Source of the DNA: Streptomyces sp. cg36
GTDB taxonomy: Bacteria; Actinomycetota; Actinomycetes; Streptomycetales; Streptomycetaceae
Reading direction: 5' to 3'
Assembly: GCF_041080675.1 (NCBI RefSeq)
Contig: NZ_CP163520.1
Coordinates: 7,655,501-7,719,500, forward strand
DNA length: 64,000 nucleotides
Part shown: in pieces, positions 34,517 to 43,490 of the stretch
Layout: each line of letters opens with the position of its first letter
Numbering within the stretch: the first letter of the stretch is position 1
The notes under the pieces: generated by a model
Databases searched by the model: none
The model's input: the letters and a program-made list of their open reading frames with translations, nothing else
Told to the model about the DNA's origin: nothing
Made by a program: the position numbers and the translations under genes

Positions 34517-35542
34517 TCAGGAGTTGTCGAGCGGCAGGCCCGGCGGGTTGACCAGCGACGTGGTGACGGCTTCGTTGCCGAGGTTCCAGGCGGCGAGCCA
34601 CTTGGCGTACTGGCCGTTGGCGATGAGGTGGTTGATGGCCTCCGCGACCGGTCCGGCGAGCCCGCTGTCCTTCTTCGCGGTGGCCGCGATGAGCCCCTGG
34701 AGGCTCGCGCCCGCGCCGGAGAACTTGCCCGCGTTACGGGTGGGACGGGGGGTCTTCGCGGTCTGGCCGACGTGGTAGGAGATGCCGGGGTTGGGGCCGA
34801 AGTAAGTGTCGATCTTGCCGCTGGACAGGGCCAGGGCGATGGCGTTGTTGTCCTGGTAGTACTTGACGGTGAGCTTCTTGCCCTCCCGCTCCAGCTTCGT
34901 CTTCCACTCCAGCAGGATCTTCTCCTGGTTGGTGCCCGCCCCCACCGCGACGGTCCGCCCGGCCAGGTTCTCGTAGTCGCCGCCGAACTCCCAGGTGCTG
35001 TTCTTCAGCACCTCGAAGGCGAGGTTGTCCTGCCGGTAGGAGGCGAACTCGTACTTCTTCTTGCGCTCCTCGGTGTCGGTGACGTTGGAGAAGGCCACGT
35101 CGACCTTGCCGCTGTCGATGCCGACGAACAGGTTCTCCCAGGTGGAGTTCTTCACCTCCGGCTTCAGCCCGAGGACGGCGGCGACGAGACGGCCGAGGTC
35201 GGGTTCGGCGCCGGTGAGGGTCTTCTGGTCCTGGCCGACGTACTCCAGCGGCGGGGACCCGGCGGGGAGCGCGCCGACGCCGATCACCAAAGTGCCGTTG
35301 GCGGCAACGCCCTTGGGCAGTTTGGCGCTGATCGACTTCACCTCGGGCACCTCCAGCGCGATCTGCCGGGCTGCGCCGTTGGAGAGCGCGCCGACGGTGA
35401 CGGTCCCGGCCGGCGCGGCGGCGGGCCGGGTGGCGGCGTCGCTGTCGCCGCCGCACGCGGAGAGCCCGGCGGCCAGGGAGACGACGGCGGTGGACGCGGC
35501 GCCGCCACGGAGGAGTCTGCTGCGCAGAGCGAGGGTGTTCAT
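34517..35542 (-). CDS. ABC transporter substrate-binding lipoprotein
   Basis: 341 residues. Lipoprotein signal with lipobox LSAC, Cys30, so it is membrane-anchored outside the cytoplasm. The mature part is a family 3 (polar amino acid) solute-binding protein: PLEYVGQDQKTLTGAEPDLG, LFVGIDSGKVDVAFSNVTDT, EERKKKYEFASYR and GRTVAVGAGTNQEKILLEWK. ATG 35542 has AAGGAAG upstream. It follows the ATPase gene by 79 bp and works with the permease and ATPase. The likely ligand is a sulfur-containing amino acid such as cystine or an S-alkylcysteine, judged from the leader peptide and oxygenases. Confidence 0.85.
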   Translation of the reverse strand: MNTLALRSRLLRGGAASTAVVSLAAGLSACGGDSDAATRPAAAPAGTVTVGALSNGAARQIALEVPEVKSISAKLPKGVAANGTLVIGVGALPAGSPPLEYVGQDQKTLTGAEPDLGRLVAAVLGLKPEVKNSTWENLFVGIDSGKVDVAFSNVTDTEERKKKYEFASYRQDNLAFEVLKNSTWEFGGDYENLAGRTVAVGAGTNQEKILLEWKTKLEREGKKLTVKYYQDNNAIALALSSGKIDTYFGPNPGISYHVGQTAKTPRPTRNAGKFSGAGASLQGLIAATAKKDSGLAGPVAEAINHLIANGQYAKWLAAWNLGNEAVTTSLVNPPGLPLDNS

Positions 35543-35621
35543 GGTCTTCCTTGTCCGTTGTCGGTTGCCGTGGTGCGTTGTGCGGGATTTCGGTGTGCGG
35601 GGCTTCGATGTGCGGAGGGAG

Positions 35622-36431
35622 TCAGAGGACCCTGCTGAGGAAGTCGCGGGTCCGCTCGTGTCGTGGGTGGTCCAACACCTGCGCGGGCGGGCCCTGTTCG
35701 ACGATCCGGCCGCCGTCCATGAAGACCACCCGGTCGGCGATCTCCCGGGCGAAGCCGATCTCGTGGGTGACGATGAGCAGGGTGGTGCCGCTGCCGGCGA
35801 GGTCCTTGATGACGGCCAGCACCTCGCCGACCAGTTCGGGGTCGAGGGCGGAGGTCGGCTCGTCGAAGAGGATGACGCCGGGGCGCAGGGCGAGAGCGCG
35901 GGCGATGGCCACCCGCTGCTGCTGGCCGCCGGACAGCTGCCGGGGATAGGCGCCGGTCCGGTCGGCCAGACCCACCCGGGTGAGCAGTTCGCGCGCCAGT
36001 GTCCGGGCTTGCGGGCGGGAGAGCTTTCCGGTCGCCACCGGGGCCGCCGCCACGTTGTCCAGCACCGTCAGATGCGGGAAGAGGTTGAAGTTCTGGAACA
36101 CGAAGCCGATCCGGGCGCGCTGGGCGAGGATCACGCGTTCGCTGAGCTCCCGGAACCGCTCGCCCTGCCGCCGTACCCCGATCAGCTCGCCGTTCAGGCT
36201 GACATGGCCGCTCTCGGGTTTCTCCAGATGGTTGATGACCCGCAGCAGCGTGGACTTGCCGGAGCCGGAGGGGCCGAGGACGACCGTGACCTCGCCGGGT
36301 CGCAGGGTCAACTCCACTCCGTCAAGCACGTGTTGGGTGCCGAACCACTTGTGTACGTCGTGCACCTCGACGGCGGCGGGGCGCGCGTCGGGCACCGCGG
36401 TGTCCGCCGTGGGTGTGGTCTTGAGGCTCAT
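35622..36431 (-). CDS. amino acid ABC transporter ATPase
   Basis: 269 residues. Walker [11 protein letters not shown]-loop [17 protein letters not shown], signature LSGGQQQR and Walker [13 protein letters not shown], followed by the His switch IVTHEIGF. A 20-residue N-terminal extension precedes [19 protein letters not shown]. This is the polar amino acid (HisP/GlnQ) type. The start overlaps the permease stop (ATGA), so the two are coupled. It powers import by the permease and lipoprotein encoded beside it. Confidence 0.9.
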   Translation of the reverse strand: MSLKTTPTADTAVPDARPAAVEVHDVHKWFGTQHVLDGVELTLRPGEVTVVLGPSGSGKSTLLRVINHLEKPESGHVSLNGELIGVRRQGERFRELSERVILAQRARIGFVFQNFNLFPHLTVLDNVAAAPVATGKLSRPQARTLARELLTRVGLADRTGAYPRQLSGGQQQRVAIARALALRPGVILFDEPTSALDPELVGEVLAVIKDLAGSGTTLLIVTHEIGFAREIADRVVFMDGGRIVEQGPPAQVLDHPRHERTRDFLSRVL

Positions 36432-37429
36432 GTCGCCGTCTCCCTCCGGGCGCGGGTGCGCAGTTCGCGCAGAGCGGTCCGTGCCTTGCCCAGCGGGGTC
36501 GGCGGGAGGGTGCGCAGCGCGCCGCGCGAGTAGTGCCGCTCGACGTAGAACTGGACGACGGACACGACGCTGGTGAGGATCAGGTACCAGGTGGTGGCGA
36601 CCAGGAGCAGGGGCACGATGTCGCCCGGATAGGTCGCGCCCATGCTCTGCACCGAGCCGAACAGGTCGAGCAGGGACACGTAGAAGACCAGGGAGGTGGC
36701 CTTGACCAGGCCGATCAGCTGGTTGACGTAGTTCGGGACGATGGAGCGCAGCGCCTGCGGGAACACGATCCTCGCGAACTGGTACCGCTTGGGCAGCCCC
36801 AGCGCGGCTGCGGCCTCGTGCTGCCCCTGGTCGACGGAGAGCAGGCCGCCGCGCACCACTTCGGAGGCGTAGGCGGCCTCGTTGAGGCTCAGGCCGACGA
36901 CCGCGACGACCATGTCGGTGGCCAGGCGCGACTCGTCGAAGGTGAAGAAGGCCGGGCCGAACGGCACTCCCACGCTCAGCGTCTGGTAGAGCGCGCTGAA
37001 GTTGTAGAGGAAGAGCAGCACCACGATCAGCGGCACCGACCGGAACAGCCAGGTGTAGAGCCAGCTGACCGAGCGCAGCACCGGGCTCGGGGAGAGCCGC
37101 GCCAGCGCCAGCAGAACGCCGCCGAGGAGTCCCAGCACCGCGCTGTACGCGGTGACTTCGAGGGTGATGGCCAGCCCGTCGAGGATCGCGGGCCGCCAGA
37201 ACCAGTACGCGAACCGGTCCCACTGGTAGAACGGGTTGGTGGCCAGCCCGTGGAGGATCTGCGCCACCAGGACGAGTACGACGGCCGTGACGATCCAGCG
37301 TCCGGGGCGCCGCAGCGGAAGCACGCGCCGGGCCGCCGGGGGTTCGGGCGGGGCGGGGATGTCGGGCAGGGGCATCGCCTCGGGTGGCGCTGATCCGGAG
37401 GACACGGCGATGCCGGGAGATTCACTCAT
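36428..37429 (-). CDS. amino acid ABC transporter permease
   Basis: 333 residues. A Pro-rich N-terminal tail (1-35) is followed by about six membrane helices. The EAA-type loop that contacts the ATPase is [20 protein letters not shown] near residue 240. The region [20 protein letters not shown] is typical of HisM/GlnP permeases. ATG 37429 has GGAG upstream; the in-frame start at 37525 would add low-complexity sequence. One permease gene only, so it presumably acts as a homodimer. It lies 220 bp after the leader peptide gene. Confidence 0.88.
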   Translation of the reverse strand: MSESPGIAVSSGSAPPEAMPLPDIPAPPEPPAARRVLPLRRPGRWIVTAVVLVLVAQILHGLATNPFYQWDRFAYWFWRPAILDGLAITLEVTAYSAVLGLLGGVLLALARLSPSPVLRSVSWLYTWLFRSVPLIVVLLFLYNFSALYQTLSVGVPFGPAFFTFDESRLATDMVVAVVGLSLNEAAYASEVVRGGLLSVDQGQHEAAAALGLPKRYQFARIVFPQALRSIVPNYVNQLIGLVKATSLVFYVSLLDLFGSVQSMGATYPGDIVPLLLVATTWYLILTSVVSVVQFYVERHYSRGALRTLPPTPLGKARTALRELRTRARRETAT

Positions 37430-37648
37430 GGAGGGCTCCAGCGGATTCGGACAGCCCGGACCCGTGGGAGCGGCCGGACCGGGCCGGACGGGAGGGCCCG
37501 GGGGCGAGACGGCGCGCGGTGGCACGGGGACGGGGCCGGGCAGGGGAGGACCGCACGGCGAACGCGCGGTTCAGGAGGCCGGAAGGCTCAGGAAGCGGGC
37601 GGGCGCATCACGTCGACAGGAGCGGGGGACCCGGTGGCTTCGGGAGGG

Positions 37649-37783
37649 TCAGCCCTGTCGAAGGGCGCGGGAAGAGCCCGTACACAGCGCGCTGTTGACG
37701 CGGAGCAGGTCGACGGAGCGGTTCGCGCACAGCAGGACGCGGCCGAGGCGCCGCCATGCGGCCGTCCCGTCAGCTGCGTACAT
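37649..37783 (-). CDS. sulfur-operon leader peptide
   Basis: 44-residue peptide with the core RSVDLLRVNSALC. It matches the short putative leader peptides before many actinobacterial sulfur uptake and assimilation operons (pattern HVDLxRxxSAxC). In most of those the Cys is last or next to last; here ten more residues follow. A GCCCT/AGGGC hairpin (37652-37666) overlaps its 3' end. The start ATG is 45 nt after the predicted transcription start. Probably senses Cys-tRNA or cysteine supply by ribosome stalling; the mechanism is inferred. Confidence 0.7.
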   Translation of the reverse strand: MYAADGTAAWRRLGRVLLCANRSVDLLRVNSALCTGSSRALRQG

Positions 37784-37834
37784 CGCTGTCACCGTCGCTT
37801 CTCCGGTCGTGGTGCGTCCCGTCGTGCGCCGCAA

Positions 37835-37863
37835 GTTAGGCACGTGGCAAAAGGAATTGTCAA
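37835..37863 (-). promoter_or_regulatory. promoter of the organosulfur operon
   Basis: On the minus strand TTGACA (37863-37858), a 17-nt spacer, then CCTAAC (37840-37835). The -35 is a perfect consensus and the -10 is weak. Transcription would begin near 37828, about 45 nt before the leader peptide start. The same region separates the operon from the divergent WYL regulator. Confidence 0.55.
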
Positions 37864-37914
37864 TGCCTGTCCAGCATGTGTGCTGGTCGGGCCCGGTGGG
37901 CGATCCTTGATCCC

Positions 37915-38952
37915 ATGCGTGCCGCCCGCCTGATCCGTATGGCCCTCCTCGTCCAGTCGACGCCCGGTCTGACCGCCGCCGCCCTCGCCCGGGAGCTGGA
38001 GGTCTCCGAGCGCACCGTCATCCGGGACGCCCAGGCGCTGGTGGAAGCCGGTGTGCCGGTCCGGTCCGAGCGCGGGCGCGCGGGCGGCTACCGGCTGGCG
38101 CCGGGGTACCGCACCCGGCTCACCACCCTGCGCCCCACCGAGGCCGAGACCCTCTACCTCTCCGGGCTGCCCGCCGCCCTGCGCGATCTCGGGCTCTCGG
38201 ACGCGGCGGACACGGCCCGTCTGAAGCTCTCGGCCACCCTGCTCCCGTCGCTGCGGGAGGCGGCGGAGTCGTCGGCGCGCCGCTTCCACCTCGATGCCCC
38301 GGCCTGGTTCCGCGAGCCCTCCGCGCCGGAGCTGCTGCCCGAACTCGCCCGCGCCGTATGGTCCGACCGCACCGTGGAGCTGACGTACGCGCGCCCGGAC
38401 CGCGAGGACGCTCCCGGGCGTACGGTGACGCGCCTGCTGGAGCCGTACGGACTGGTCCTGAAAGCCGGCGTCTGGTACGTCGTGGGCCGGATCCCCGGCG
38501 AGCCGGCCGACGGGGACGGCGGCTGGCGCACCTATCGCGTGGACCGCGTCACGGCGCTCGCCCCCGCTCCCGGCGCCGACGGACCCTTCGCGCGCGACCC
38601 GTCCTTCGACCTGGCCGCGCACTGGCGGCGGAGCGCGGCCGGATTCGCCCGGGTGCTGCTGCGCGCCACGGTGACCGTGCGGCTGAGCGAGCGGGGGCTG
38701 CGCGGACTGCCGTCCGTGGCGGACCCGGCCGGTGTCGAGGAGGCGCTGGCCCACGCGGGCGAGCCGGACGGGGCCGGGCGCGTCACCCTGGAGCTGCCGG
38801 TGGAGTCGGAGGACGTCGCCTTCGCGCAGCTCGCCGGGCTCGGCGCGGACGTGGAGGTCCTTGCCCCGCCGGGCCTGCGCGCCCGCTTCCGCGACCACGC
38901 GCAGGCCCTCGTCCGCCTCTACGGGCGGGATGCGGCGAAGGATCAGCGGTAG
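37915..38952 (+). CDS. WYL-domain transcriptional regulator
   Basis: 345 residues. N-terminal winged HTH (about 1-60): MRAARLIRMALLVQSTPGLT, AALARELEVSERTVIRDAQA and the wing GRAGGYRLAPGY. The middle WYL domain (about 145-220) has VELTYAR and LLEPYGLVLKAGVWYVVGR; a C-terminal WCX-like part follows. WYL proteins sense ligands such as nucleotides or ssDNA. ATG 37915 lies within the divergent region. It may control the SDR gene, with which its 3' end overlaps by 10 bp in convergent orientation, or the sulfur operon behind it. Confidence 0.85.
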   Translation: MRAARLIRMALLVQSTPGLTAAALARELEVSERTVIRDAQALVEAGVPVRSERGRAGGYRLAPGYRTRLTTLRPTEAETLYLSGLPAALRDLGLSDAADTARLKLSATLLPSLREAAESSARRFHLDAPAWFREPSAPELLPELARAVWSDRTVELTYARPDREDAPGRTVTRLLEPYGLVLKAGVWYVVGRIPGEPADGDGGWRTYRVDRVTALAPAPGADGPFARDPSFDLAAHWRRSAAGFARVLLRATVTVRLSERGLRGLPSVADPAGVEEALAHAGEPDGAGRVTLELPVESEDVAFAQLAGLGADVEVLAPPGLRARFRDHAQALVRLYGRDAAKDQR

Positions 38953-39902
38953 TCGTCCGCGCAAGCGTCCTTCCCGCCGTGCACCACGTCCTCGAAGTAG
39001 GCCCAGGCGTCCGGCCTGCTGCCGTCCACGTCCCGTACCCCATAGGTCCGGGCGAGCTCCGCGCTGGAGGTGGACCTGCCGTTCCAGCGCTCGGCGCGGC
39101 GCGGGTCGGCGGCGAGGGCGGCGACCGCCCGGGCCAGGTAGTACGGCGACTCGGCGATCCCGAAGTGCGGGTCCTGGGCGACGGCCTCGCGCCAGTTCTC
39201 CTCGCGCACACCGAAGTGGGAGAGCATCTGCTCCGAGCGCAGGAAGCCCGGTGTGACGGCGACCGCGGTGCCCCCGAACTCGGCCAGTTCCTCGCCCAGT
39301 CCGAAGGCGATCCGGAGCGGGGCGTTCTTGGCGAGGTCGTAGTAGAGGTTCTCCCGGTAGCGGCGGTTGTAGCGGGCCGTGCCGTCGGTGACCTCCACGT
39401 GCAGCGGCGCGTCCGAGCGGATCAGGAGGGGGAGGGCGAGCGCCGCGGTGATGATGTGGGAGCGCACCCCCAGATCGAGGATGCGCAGCCCGTCGGCGAG
39501 CGGTGTCTCCCAGCTCTTCTTGCCGAAGACCGAGCCGACCAGCAGGTGCTCACCGCCCCAGAGGTCGTTCACGAGGATGTCCAGTCGGCCGCGTTCGCGC
39601 TCGACGCGCTCGACGAGCGCGCGGACGCGGTCCTCGTCGAGGTGGTCGGTGGGGACGGCGATGCCGGTGCCGCCGGCCGCGGTGACCAGCTCCGCGGTCT
39701 CCTCGATGGTCTCCGTGGTCCGGCCGACCTCGCTGGCGTGTCCGCGGGTGGTGCGGCCGGTCGCGTACACGGTGGCGCCCGTGCGGCCGAGCTCGACGGC
39801 GAGGGCGCGTCCGGCTCCCCGGGTGGCTCCGGCGACGAGCGCGACGCGGTCGGCGAGCGGTGCCGACGGGCCGGGGCGCTGGGTGGTGATGTCCTTGTCC
39901 AT
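38943..39902 (-). CDS. short-chain dehydrogenase/reductase
   Basis: 319 residues. Rossmann glycine motif VAGATRGAGRALA, then NDLWGG in place of the usual NNAG, and catalytic YDLAK (YxxxK) near residue 190. The insert and C terminus (about 205-319) are longer than in a basic SDR. It should oxidise or reduce a small alcohol or ketone with NAD(P). ATG 39902 follows GGTGG at 5 nt; GTG 39911 is a possible earlier start. A perfect 9-bp inverted repeat lies just upstream and probably holds a repressor. Confidence 0.8.
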   Translation of the reverse strand: MDKDITTQRPGPSAPLADRVALVAGATRGAGRALAVELGRTGATVYATGRTTRGHASEVGRTTETIEETAELVTAAGGTGIAVPTDHLDEDRVRALVERVERERGRLDILVNDLWGGEHLLVGSVFGKKSWETPLADGLRILDLGVRSHIITAALALPLLIRSDAPLHVEVTDGTARYNRRYRENLYYDLAKNAPLRIAFGLGEELAEFGGTAVAVTPGFLRSEQMLSHFGVREENWREAVAQDPHFGIAESPYYLARAVAALAADPRRAERWNGRSTSSAELARTYGVRDVDGSRPDAWAYFEDVVHGGKDACADDYR

Positions 39903-39921
39903 GTCATCCACCGTGCACGTG

Positions 39922-39946
39922 AAAGGTGACAGAACGCGTCACCTTT
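39922..39946. promoter_or_regulatory. perfect inverted repeat before the SDR gene
   Basis: AAAGGTGAC (39922-39930) and GTCACCTTT (39938-39946) are perfect 9-bp arms with a 7-nt spacer. The site is about 20-45 bp upstream of the SDR start, where a bound dimer would block its promoter. It also lies about 20 bp from the stop of the PBP gene. The regulator is not identified. Confidence 0.6.
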
Positions 39947-39968
39947 TTCCGTGTCTCACCCCGGGCCG

Positions 39969-41441
39969 CTACTTTTTGAGCACCGCCTGCATCACCGCCT
40001 TGGCGATGGGCGCCCCCAGCCGTCCGCCCGCGATGGCGTCGCGCGAGATGTCCATGCCGGCGGGGTCGACGAGCACGGCCACCGCCACCGGCGAAGTGCC
40101 GTCCCGCTGCTTGGCGTACGACACGAACCAGGCGTACGGGCGCTCGTCGCGCACATCGGCGCCGTGCTGCGCCGTCCCCGGCTTGCCGCCGACCGTCACG
40201 CCGTCGATGCGGACCTTGCCGCCCGAGCCGTCGGTCACCGTGAACTCCATCATCTCCTGGACCTTCTTCGCGGTGGCCTCCGAGACGGCCCGGTCCAGCA
40301 CCTCGGGCCGGGTCGTGGCGAGCGGCGAGAGGTCGGGGCCGCGCAACTCCTCCACCAGGTACGGCTTCATCACCTCACCGCCGTTGGCTATCCCGGCCGT
40401 GACCATGGCCATCTGCAGCGGGGTGCTGGTGAGGCTGCCCTGGCCCATGCCGGTCAGGGCGGTCTGCGGCTTGTCGAGCTCCTTGGGGTAGCCGCTGGCC
40501 ACCGCGCGCACGGGGGTGAACTGCTCCTTGTTGAAGCCGAACTTCTCCGCCGTCTCGCGCATCCTGTCCTTGCCGGTCTTCAGCGCGGCGTCGAGGAAGA
40601 CGTTGTTGCAGGACCACTGCAGGCCGGTCTTCATCGAGACCTTGTCGCACTGCGCGTTGGGGACGACGTTGCCGATCTCCGTGGTGCTCTGCGGCAGCCG
40701 GTAGGGGGCCCGGGCGTTCGAGGGGGCGTTGATGTCGGTGACCGTGCCGTGCTCCAGGGCCGCCGCCGCGGTGAGGATCTTGAAGGTGGAGCCGGGCGGG
40801 TACGTCTCGCGGATCGCCCGGTTGCTCAGCGGCTTGCCCGGGTCCCCGTCGAGCTTCTTGAAGAGCTCGCCCTCCGCGCGGGACATGCCCGCGAAGACGG
40901 ACGGGTCGTACGAGGGCGTGCTCACCATCGCCAGGATCCGTCCGCTGCGCGGGTCGAGCGCGACCACGGCGCCCTTGGCCTTGAGGTCCGTCAGCCCCTT
41001 GTACGCGGCCCTCTGCGCCTTCGGGTCGATGGTGGTGATCACGTCCCCGGCGCGCGGCCTGGCCCCGGTGAGGGCGGCCAGGGGGCCCGCCAGCAGACGG
41101 CTGTCCTTGCCGCTGAGCACATCGCGGTGGACGCCCTCCAGGAAGGTGGACCCCTGTGCCTGGGAGAGGTAGCCCGTGACCGGTGCGTACATCGGGCCGT
41201 CCCGGTAGACGCGCTTGTACTTGAAGTCCGAGCCCGGGGTCGCCACCGAGCCGGTGATCGGTACCCCGCCCACGATGATGTTGCCCCGGGGCTGGGCGAA
41301 CGCCTCGATCCGCACCCGCCGGTTCTCGGGGTGCTTGGCGAGGCTGTCGCTCTGGGCGAACTGCACCCAGGTGGCCCGCACGAGCAGGGCGAGGACGAGC
41401 ATCCCGCAGAAGACGGCGGCGCGCCGCAGTGGCCGGTTCAT
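39969..41441 (-). CDS. class B penicillin-binding protein, KTG changed to KPG
   Basis: 490 residues. One N-terminal membrane helix (AAVFCGMLVLALLVRATWV) and an extracellular transpeptidase. Motifs: S218TFK in PPGSTFKILT, S277CN in WSCNN, and K420PGTA in VGGKPGTAQHG, where the third motif is normally KTGTA. The class B pedestal region (about 30-150) includes FAQPRGNIIVGG. It should cross-link peptidoglycan, but the Thr-to-Pro change beside the active site may alter beta-lactam binding or rate. ATG 41441 has GGAG 4 nt upstream. Divergent from LysR and a beta-lactamase-like gene. Confidence 0.88.
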   Translation of the reverse strand: MNRPLRRAAVFCGMLVLALLVRATWVQFAQSDSLAKHPENRRVRIEAFAQPRGNIIVGGVPITGSVATPGSDFKYKRVYRDGPMYAPVTGYLSQAQGSTFLEGVHRDVLSGKDSRLLAGPLAALTGARPRAGDVITTIDPKAQRAAYKGLTDLKAKGAVVALDPRSGRILAMVSTPSYDPSVFAGMSRAEGELFKKLDGDPGKPLSNRAIRETYPPGSTFKILTAAAALEHGTVTDINAPSNARAPYRLPQSTTEIGNVVPNAQCDKVSMKTGLQWSCNNVFLDAALKTGKDRMRETAEKFGFNKEQFTPVRAVASGYPKELDKPQTALTGMGQGSLTSTPLQMAMVTAGIANGGEVMKPYLVEELRGPDLSPLATTRPEVLDRAVSEATAKKVQEMMEFTVTDGSGGKVRIDGVTVGGKPGTAQHGADVRDERPYAWFVSYAKQRDGTSPVAVAVLVDPAGMDISRDAIAGGRLGAPIAKAVMQAVLKK

Positions 41442-41554
41442 CACGCTCCAGTTGAGGTGGACGCCGAGGTTGACGTGGAGGCCGCGGGGTGGGGGGCAGG
41501 CCCTGGACCTGGCCTGAAGGGAACAGCGCTCTGCGCCGCATGTCCAAGTTCCCT

Positions 41555-41595
41555 ATCAATCGACCATCAATAAAAATCCGATATCATTGCTGCTC
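41555..41595. promoter_or_regulatory. AT-rich LysR control region
   Basis: ATCAAT occurs at 41555-41560 and 41566-41571, spaced as in the T-N11-A sites of LysR proteins. TATCAT at 41582-41587 lies about 8 nt before GTG 41596, which fits a leaderless transcript. The region separates the LysR gene from the divergent PBP gene. Confidence 0.4.
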
Positions 41596-42564
41596 GTGGA
41601 CCTGATCCGGCATCTGGAGTGCTTCGCGGCTGTTGCAGAAGAGTCACATTTCGGTCGGGCGGCCGAGCGGCTCGGCATGGCCCAGCCGCCCCTCTCCCAG
41701 CGCGTCCAGCGGCTGGAGCGCGAACTGGGCGTACGGCTCTTCGAGCGCACCAGCCGCCAGGTGACGATCACCAAGGCCGGCACCCTGCTCCTCGCGGAGG
41801 CCCGCGAGCTGCTCGCCCGCTCCGAGGCGCTCATGGCCACCGCACGCCGCATCCGCGACGGCGAGAGCGGGCTGCTGCGGGCCGCGCTGCCGCCCGACAT
41901 CGCGGGCGAGACGGTCACCGCGATCCTGGCCGAGTTCCAGGAGCGGCACCCCGGCGTGGAGCTGGAACTGGGCGAGCTGACCACCTCCCAGCAGCTCGCC
42001 CAGTTCGCCTCGCACGACCTCGACGCGGGACTCCTGCACCACCCGTGCGACGTCTCCGGCCTCGAACTCGGACCCGTCCTGCGCCGCGAAGTGGGCGTCC
42101 TGCTGGCCCGCGACGCCCCGGAGGCGGCCCTGGACACCGTCCCGCTGGCCGCGCTCACCCCGTACGACCTGATCCTCTTCCACCGCGCCGCCGCGCCCGC
42201 GCTCCACGACGACGTGCTGACCACCTGCGCCCGCGACGGCTACACGCCCGCCGCCGTACGCCACGGCCAGGGCGCCAGCTTCATCCGGGGGCTGATCCTG
42301 TCGGCCAACGCCGTCGCCCTCAGCCCGCGCGACGCCCACCCCGAGCACACCGCGGACCGCGACCCCGACCTCGTCTGGCGCCCGCTCACCGGCGCGCCGC
42401 TCTCCTGGCGGCTGTCCGCGGCCTGGCCGCGCGGGCGCAGCGACACGGCGGTGCGCGCCTTCGCCGAAGCGGCCACGCGCGCGCTGCGGGAGACTTCGGA
42501 CGTGAGCAGCGAACCGCCCCCGCACCCCCTGCGTCTGCGCCCGGCCTCGGAGTACTGGCTGTGA
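41596..42564 (+). CDS. LysR-family regulator
   Basis: 322 residues. N-terminal HTH: LIRHLECFAAVAEESHFGRA, AERLGMAQPPLSQRVQRLER and GVRLFERTSRQVTITKAG, then a periplasmic-binding-protein-like ligand domain (about 90-290). GTG 41596 begins the HTH as in most LysR proteins; TTG 41587 adds three residues. No RBS is seen and a -10-like box lies about 8 nt upstream, so translation may be leaderless. Its stop overlaps the start of the beta-lactamase-like gene (GTGA), so the two are coupled and it probably controls that gene and perhaps the divergent PBP. Confidence 0.88.
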   Translation: MDLIRHLECFAAVAEESHFGRAAERLGMAQPPLSQRVQRLERELGVRLFERTSRQVTITKAGTLLLAEARELLARSEALMATARRIRDGESGLLRAALPPDIAGETVTAILAEFQERHPGVELELGELTTSQQLAQFASHDLDAGLLHHPCDVSGLELGPVLRREVGVLLARDAPEAALDTVPLAALTPYDLILFHRAAAPALHDDVLTTCARDGYTPAAVRHGQGASFIRGLILSANAVALSPRDAHPEHTADRDPDLVWRPLTGAPLSWRLSAAWPRGRSDTAVRAFAEAATRALRETSDVSSEPPPHPLRLRPASEYWL

Positions 42565-43433
42565 CCGGCGCCCTCACCCGCCTGCGCGAGGCGTTCGACG
42601 CGGCCGGTGTCACCGGCCGCCTGCACGCCGTCGACATCGACTCGGGCGCCGAGATCAGCGCGGGCGGCGACCGGACGGTGGTGACCGCGAGCGTGCACAA
42701 GCTCTGCCTGCTCGTCGCGCTCCACCAACAGGCGGCCGAGGGGCGCCTCGACCTCACCGAGCGCATCGACGTGCCGGCGGCGGGACGCGCGCCGGGCCCC
42801 ACCGGTCTCGCCGCCATGCTCGACCCCGTCCGGATCTCCCTGCGCGACGCGGCCTATCTGATGATGGCCGTCAGCGACAACGCCGCCGCCGAGGTGCTCC
42901 TGACCCGCGTCGGCCTCGACGCCGTCAACGCCACCACGGCCCGGCTCGGCCTCGCCCACACCCACGCGGTCCACGGCTTCCGCGAGCTCCTCGACACCGT
43001 CAAGGAGGACGCGGGGCCCGAGGGCGCCCAGGCGCTCACCGATCCGTACGTCATCGCCCGGCTCCGGGCGCTCGATCCGGCCAGGACCAACCGCAGCACG
43101 CCCCGCGACATGACCCGGCTGCTCGGCGCCGTCTGGCGCGACGAGGCGTGCGCCCCCGAGCACGGCGCCGCGATCCGCCGGCTGCTGGGGCTCCAGGTCT
43201 GGCCGCACCGGATGGCCTCCGGGTTCCCCTTCGACGACGTCCACGTCGCGGGCAAGACGGGCAGCCTGCCGACCCTGCGCAACGAGGTCGGCGTGGTCGA
43301 GTACCCCGACGGCGGACGGTACGCCGTCGCCGTCTTCACCCGTGCCGCCGGCACCGCGGCGACCCTGCCCGCGGCCGACGCGGTCATCGGCACGGCGGCC
43401 CGCGTCGCGGTGGAGGCGCTGCGGGCCGCGTAG
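42561..43433 (+). CDS. class A beta-lactamase-like serine hydrolase
   Basis: 290 residues. SxxK motif S44VHK, SDN at 105-107 (MMAVSDNAAAE) and KTG (VAGKTGSLPT) near 225 are all present. No signal peptide is visible, so unlike secreted beta-lactamases it should stay in the cytoplasm. An ExxLN-like motif of the omega loop is not obvious, which makes true beta-lactam hydrolysis uncertain; it could act on another amide or ester. The GTG overlaps the LysR stop. With the altered PBP nearby it may form a beta-lactam response set, which is inference. Confidence 0.8.
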   Translation: MTGALTRLREAFDAAGVTGRLHAVDIDSGAEISAGGDRTVVTASVHKLCLLVALHQQAAEGRLDLTERIDVPAAGRAPGPTGLAAMLDPVRISLRDAAYLMMAVSDNAAAEVLLTRVGLDAVNATTARLGLAHTHAVHGFRELLDTVKEDAGPEGAQALTDPYVIARLRALDPARTNRSTPRDMTRLLGAVWRDEACAPEHGAAIRRLLGLQVWPHRMASGFPFDDVHVAGKTGSLPTLRNEVGVVEYPDGGRYAVAVFTRAAGTAATLPAADAVIGTAARVAVEALRAA

Positions 43434-43490
43434 CGACGACCACTCGGCCGTTCGCTGCTTCTCCGTCTTAGGCTTGCTCTGCGCGGAGGT

